Part shown: positions 63,001 to 64,000 of the stretch, piece after piece
How positions within the stretch are numbered: position 1 is the first letter of the stretch
Layout of the letters: every line of letters begins with the position of its first letter
Notes under the pieces: generated by a model
Databases searched by the model: none
What the model was told of the DNA's origin: nothing
The model's input: only the letters and a program-made list of their open reading frames with translations
Assembly: GCF_900169075.1 (NCBI RefSeq)
Contig: NZ_LT827015.1
Span: 2,806,158-2,870,157, forward strand
Length of the DNA: 64,000 bases
Reading direction: 5' to 3'
From: Chryseobacterium phocaeense
GTDB lineage: Bacteria > Bacteroidota > Bacteroidia > Flavobacteriales > Weeksellaceae
Program-made: the position numbers and the translations under genes

Positions 63001-63341
63001 GGGGATATAATAATACACTACCTATTGCCAGAGTAGAAGGAGCTACTTACCAGCAAATACAGAGCTTTGCCGCAGACATTATTGCAAAGTCCAATGATGA
63101 TACAGATGCGGTCAAAGAAAGCCTGTTAATCAATGCCATGGACTCCTTCAGGAATCAGGATGCTTTTAAAAGATTCAGCATTACTACTTATACCTATGAT
63201 CCGCTGATTGGGGTAACCAGTGTAACGCCCTCTACAGGAGTAAGAGAATTTTACAAGTATGACGCTGCCGGCAGGCTTCAGTCTGTGGTAGATGTCAACA
63301 ATAACATTCTGAAAGAACTTCAGTATAACTACAAACAATAA
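60012..63341 (+). CDS. Large exported RHS-associated protein
   Basis: A 1109-residue exported protein with signal peptide (MKRKIISLGAILILVSNINA). It begins with YIPKILPPSPNATSIAKFVE, and later has IPLTISIQYDTKGIRVGEIA and VGAGWSLSAGGLITRQVRQR. This N-terminal block is common in proteins of flavobacterial RHS clusters. The C-terminus ends in an RHS/YD-type repeat, YKYDAAGRLQSVVDVNNNIL. No toxin domain is present. It lies five bases after the T9SS gene and 10 bases before the next RHS-type gene, so they form one operon. It probably helps build or carry an RHS shell outside the cell. Confidence 0.78.
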   Translation: MKRKIISLGAILILVSNINAQYIPKILPPSPNATSIAKFVESPVSYYRGSARVGIPLFSLTSGDIPLTISIQYDTKGIRVGEIASSVGAGWSLSAGGLITRQVRQRPDEYNKGYLTYSYNADFENNPGLRQQLSSDNAGSASSDTPVDEDPDLFYINFLGKSAKFVIDNVTKKAVLQSFDDWKVDIDYEGINSANYRINRIVITDEFGVKYYFGKDSSDANPAYDVVTSVSSGIIADAPKSEENGYKTAWHLKEIKTQKRSCLFNYASEQVTTYSKSDLNKGDNVGSILLSTTKTTQQMLQNISFFEGALDFIYSTAEREDLEGGRVLNSIILKDGKGTQIKKTAFIQTYRLGNGDHNNIHSVILSKDQKSDKRLFLNQINEIGRETSIISSYKFEYNPMQLPNRHSNSIDHWGYYNGRSNSMNIFMNAQTGNRDVSGNYSQAGILTKVIYPTGGSENFYYEDNAVLIPNYFSSFILANPSTVLYDEKSTALAKAANNFVLNNGSQVLGKYVKEFEIPTVYGNKFFYTATLGPGCTAIETSDCKTKVRLHRFDRNTGSVLMTYNITQGNNTEVINPPLESGNYRLEVSNPGFTLADSENYETNPFSVTLRWKEYKSNEPLNSFIGGGRRISRIETEENGRITKRKFTYTLDNGITSGKLLGIPDYMCVIKKYGNISLVAGQLSNRIQPMSSFNNAGQVGYSQVTESFLSADDSILWSKKYNFSNYSDGGEYYRFPYHLPDDMDWARGLNLKTTSYDSTGKIVETLDNKYHFSGEEMSPYRFYKSYDGSMGTNAPFTELTPAPPAQAPSNYILSHYTKSVPMYKFGKYLNGPSDPSNQSSNVFRTAFFYGGVIHNYQKIKTEYINGLPTQVAYIDTEKGSMSHHQVTSKKATMSDGSITEISYQYAIEQNNSEMITANMIGVPLQTEEKENGKTISKTKTVYAKNTLTNNLILPVSVQKFDKDNTSSAKNSITYNRYDTKGNVLQYTTKESFPTAIIWGYNNTLPIARVEGATYQQIQSFAADIIAKSNDDTDAVKESLLINAMDSFRNQDAFKRFSITTYTYDPLIGVTSVTPSTGVREFYKYDAAGRLQSVVDVNNNILKELQYNYKQ

Positions 63342-63351
63342 AACACACATT

Positions 63352-64000
63352 ATGAAAAAATATTGGTTATCCATTATAACCTGTTTGTGTACTGTACTGT
63401 CCTTAACGGCACAGAATCTGACACAGACAGAAAATTATACCTACAGCAGGACTTATCTGGAACCTGTGACTACCTCCAGCGGTACTGCAAAACAAATACA
63501 GGAAGTACAATATCTCGATGGTCTCGGGAGGGCAAAGCAGAACATTGCTGTAAAGGCAACCCCTTCCGGAAAAGACCTGGTGATTCCTGTGGAATATGAT
63601 GCTTTTGGGAGGCAGGTAAAAGATATGCTGCCATTACCCCAACAAAATACGAACAGTGGAGGAATCTTCCCCTCACCTGACATCACAGGAGCAATAACCG
63701 TATATGGCAATGCTTCCAATTATTACAGGGAAAAGAAAATTGAAAATTCCCCACTAAACAGATTAGAAGAGCAGGCTGCTCCGGGGGAACCCTGGAAAAT
63801 GGGAAGTGGAAAGACGATAAAATATACCTATGGAACCAATAATGCTTCTGAGGTTAAAAAAATTATGGTGAATACTTCATGGACCACTGTTTCAGGCGTT
63901 GCCGTAAGCAATCCCGTTCCCAGTGTTTCTGATGAAAATACGGCCTACGCTTCCGGGGGATTTTATAAAGCCGGGACCCTGTATAAAAATACCATTACCG
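63352..64000 (+). CDS. DUF6443/RHS protein, N-terminal part, cut by window end
   Basis: ATG at 63352 opens a frame that remains open for 216 codons to the window end. It has a signal peptide (MKKYWLSIITCLCTVLSLTA), then NLTQTENYTYSRTYLEP, VQYLDGLGRAKQNIAVKATP and VEYDAFGRQVKDMLPLPQQN, the DUF6443 start of flavobacterial RHS proteins. Full-length members exceed 1000 residues and often end in a variable toxin domain beyond the RHS core. That end is outside the window. Confidence 0.85.
   Translation, partial: MKKYWLSIITCLCTVLSLTAQNLTQTENYTYSRTYLEPVTTSSGTAKQIQEVQYLDGLGRAKQNIAVKATPSGKDLVIPVEYDAFGRQVKDMLPLPQQNTNSGGIFPSPDITGAITVYGNASNYYREKKIENSPLNRLEEQAAPGEPWKMGSGKTIKYTYGTNNASEVKKIMVNTSWTTVSGVAVSNPVPSVSDENTAYASGGFYKAGTLYKNTIT

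Overview
The window is chromosomal DNA of a Bacteroidota member, most likely a flavobacterium of the Chryseobacterium group. The signs are AT-rich DNA, weak ribosome binding sites, promoters with the Bacteroidota -7 element TAnnTTTG, type IX secretion sorting domains, a GH92 mannosidase, DUF6443/RHS proteins and the ppk-ppx, flotillin-NfeD and Mrp-NifU pairs. I see no rRNA, tRNA or CRISPR array.

Layout. (1) 1-17.4 kb, minus strand, is a defence island. It holds an AVAST type I-like operon (a nuclease-STAND protein, a metallo-beta-lactamase, a trypsin-STAND fusion and two tiny paralogous proteins), followed by a nuclease plus Ski2-like helicase pair of Hachiman type. (2) 17.5-21 kb has small accessory genes: an HNH endonuclease, a small ORF broken by an in-frame TAA, and an XRE repressor. 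(3) 21.1-23.4 kb, plus strand, is the most striking part: a strongly folded noncoding leader, an ECF-like sigma factor, then one base later a nuclease-dead, C-terminally truncated Cas12f homologue, then a guide-RNA-like hairpin ending in eight T. This is the layout of an RNA-guided transcription activator (dCas12f-sigmaE). (4) 23.6-30.6 kb, minus strand, is the backbone of a mobilizable integrative element: relaxase with an oriT-like structure, primase, iteron-like repeats, SF3-type helicase, excisionase-like HTH, a TAA-broken gene, tyrosine integrase and a double-HTH protein.

(5) 30.8-49.1 kb is core chromosome: dnaK, ppk-ppx, a Rossmann protein with a small membrane protein, a large T9SS-exported protein, an S74-chaperone protein, flotillin-NfeD, Mrp-NifU and GH92. 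Related palindromic repeats sit between genes. (6) 49.5-57.3 kb, plus strand, is a second island: a tyrosine integrase, HTH proteins and a restriction-modification-Vsr cassette. (7) 57.3-58.4 kb is a gene-free stretch with a long folded RNA candidate. (8) 58.4 kb to the end carries a T9SS beta-propeller-like protein and two RHS-type proteins, the last cut by the window end.

How parts fit. The XRE repressor and a perfect palindrome probably control the sigma/dCas12f transcript. The folded RNAs on either side of the two genes are the likely scaffold and guide, and sigma would be brought to a promoter by the guide. The integrase, relaxase, primase and helicase would move and copy the element. 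The STAND proteins, nuclease-helicase pair and R-M cassette are phage or plasmid defences. All functions are inferred from sequence reading alone; no search or folding program was run.
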